Positions 5,021-5,777 of a DNA stretch of 5,777 bases are shown in pieces; positions within the stretch are counted from its first letter, which is position 1; every line of letters starts with the position of its first letter. Both the position numbers and the translations under genes were made by a program. The notes beneath the pieces were generated by a model. The model was given only the letters and a program-made list of their open reading frames with translations, was not told the origin of the DNA and searched no databases. Source of the DNA: Candidatus Zhuqueibacterota bacterium RBG_16_48_16 (GTDB lineage: Bacteria > Zhuqueibacterota > Zhuqueibacteria > Residuimicrobiales > Sediminimicrobiaceae); NCBI GenBank assembly GCA_001771235.1, contig METF01000169.1:2698-8474 (forward strand). The letters run 5' to 3'.

Positions 5021-5777
5021 ATGAATGCATGCCATAACATCATCCCAGGGAAAAAAGCCGTCGTCCTCGGCATGGGCCTGAGCGGGATGGCCGTTGCCAA
5101 ACTGTTGCAACGACATCAATTCGACGTCTTTGTATCGGATATAAAAGAACCTTTGCAATTATCCGATCGACTCAAAGAATTGCGGCAACATCATATTCCC
5201 TGCGAAACCGGCGGCCACTCCGGCGAGCGCCTGTTGCAGGCCGATTTTATCGTCATCAGCCCCGGCATACCGGAACGCATCGAGGTCGTGCAAAAGGCAT
5301 TAAAAAAGGGAATTCCTTTATACAGTGAAATCGAGGTTGCCTCCTGGTTTTGCCGGGCGCCGGTTATCGGCATTACCGGCACAAACGGCAAAACGACCAC
5401 CACAACCCTGACCGGCAATTTCATCAGGACGACATTCCCGGGCTCGTTTGTCGGCGGCAATATCGGCATCCCCTTTGCCGATCGGGCCGATCAGCTCAGT
5501 AAAGCCGATTTTGCCGTGCTGGAATTGTCCAGCTTCCAGTTGGAGCGAATCCGCCTGTTTCGCGCCAACATCGCCGTCATGCTGAACCTGTCTCCCGACC
5601 ACCTGGACAGGTATGCACGATATGAGGACTATATAGCCGCAAAGGCCCGAATACTGGAAAATCAAACGCAGGATGACGCGATCATTTACAATGCCGATGA
5701 TCCCCAGGTGACCGAGCTGGCCGGCTCGGCGAAATCGAAAAAATTGCCGTTCAGCTTTACAAGGAAACCGGAAGCGG
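5021..5777 (+). CDS. murD: UDP-N-acetylmuramoyl-L-alanine--D-glutamate ligase, N-terminal 252 residues (3' truncated by window end)
   Basis: MurD is the cytoplasmic ATP-dependent ligase that adds D-glutamate to UDP-MurNAc-L-Ala in peptidoglycan precursor synthesis. Visible features in order: N-terminal Rossmann-like UDP-binding domain with VVLGMGLSGMAVAKLL (14-29) and ISPGIP (79-84); ATP-binding P-loop GTNGKTT (120-126); GGNIGIP (145-151); LELSSFQL (167-174) with the magnesium-binding Glu168; NLSPDHLDRY (189-198); and AAKARI (206-211), where Lys208 corresponds to the lysine that is carbamylated in the family. The SSFQLE and DHLDRY motifs favour MurD over MurC, MurE or MurF. Family length is about 450 residues, so roughly the last 200, including the C-terminal ligase domain, lie outside. 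ATG 5021 places the first beta-strand as in known MurD, but no Shine-Dalgarno is visible; in-frame TTG 5003 is a weaker alternative. The preceding terminator makes murD the possible first gene of its unit. Confidence 0.95.
   Translation, partial: MNACHNIIPGKKAVVLGMGLSGMAVAKLLQRHQFDVFVSDIKEPLQLSDRLKELRQHHIPCETGGHSGERLLQADFIVISPGIPERIEVVQKALKKGIPLYSEIEVASWFCRAPVIGITGTNGKTTTTTLTGNFIRTTFPGSFVGGNIGIPFADRADQLSKADFAVLELSSFQLERIRLFRANIAVMLNLSPDHLDRYARYEDYIAAKARILENQTQDDAIIYNADDPQVTELAGSAKSKKLPFSFTRKPEA

Overview
The window (5777 bp, all recognisable genes on the + strand) looks like the chromosome of a Gram-negative bacterium of the Fibrobacteres-Chlorobi-Bacteroidetes (FCB) type. Three things suggest this. 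The first protein ends in a FlgD-Ig-like, type IX secretion (T9SS) type A-like sorting domain. It is followed by a PorV-type outer-membrane protein. Two further predicted cell-envelope proteins follow. The combination of T9SS-like tails, roughly half-GC genes, AT-rich spacers and sigma70-like promoter hexamers fits deep FCB lineages such as Calditrichota/KSB1 better than classical Bacteroidetes; this placement is inference, with no phylogenetic marker search behind it.

Layout: 1-1257 is the 3' end of a large secreted protein (CARDB-like segment, beta-rich spacer domains, sorting domain). 1258-1781 is a 524-bp AT-rich spacer with no gene but several strong inverted repeats: a nested double inverted repeat (1383-1491), a long imperfect palindrome (1620-1672) inside a wider inverted repeat (1585-1692), and a competing hairpin (1692-1734). 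1794-2819 encodes a PorV/PorQ-like outer-membrane beta-barrel. 18 bp later, 2838-3554 encodes a lipoprotein with two fibronectin-III-like folds, almost certainly in the same operon. A sigma70-like promoter (3568-3595) and a strong Shine-Dalgarno precede 3646-4806, an outer-membrane barrel with an unusual charged C-terminal coiled coil. A clear intrinsic terminator (4843-4879) closes this block. A second repeat element (4938-5006) lies just before murD, which starts at 5021 and runs off the end of the window.

How the genes may work together: in Porphyromonas gingivalis the T9SS sortase PorU (a C25-family protein) is encoded next to PorV, the outer-membrane shuttle that receives cargo carrying C-terminal sorting domains. 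The order here (sorting-domain protein, then PorV-like barrel, then lipoprotein) resembles that pairing and may be a secretion or surface-attachment module. The barrel/coiled-coil protein has its own promoter and terminator and may be a separate envelope component. murD belongs to peptidoglycan precursor synthesis and is a separate transcription unit.
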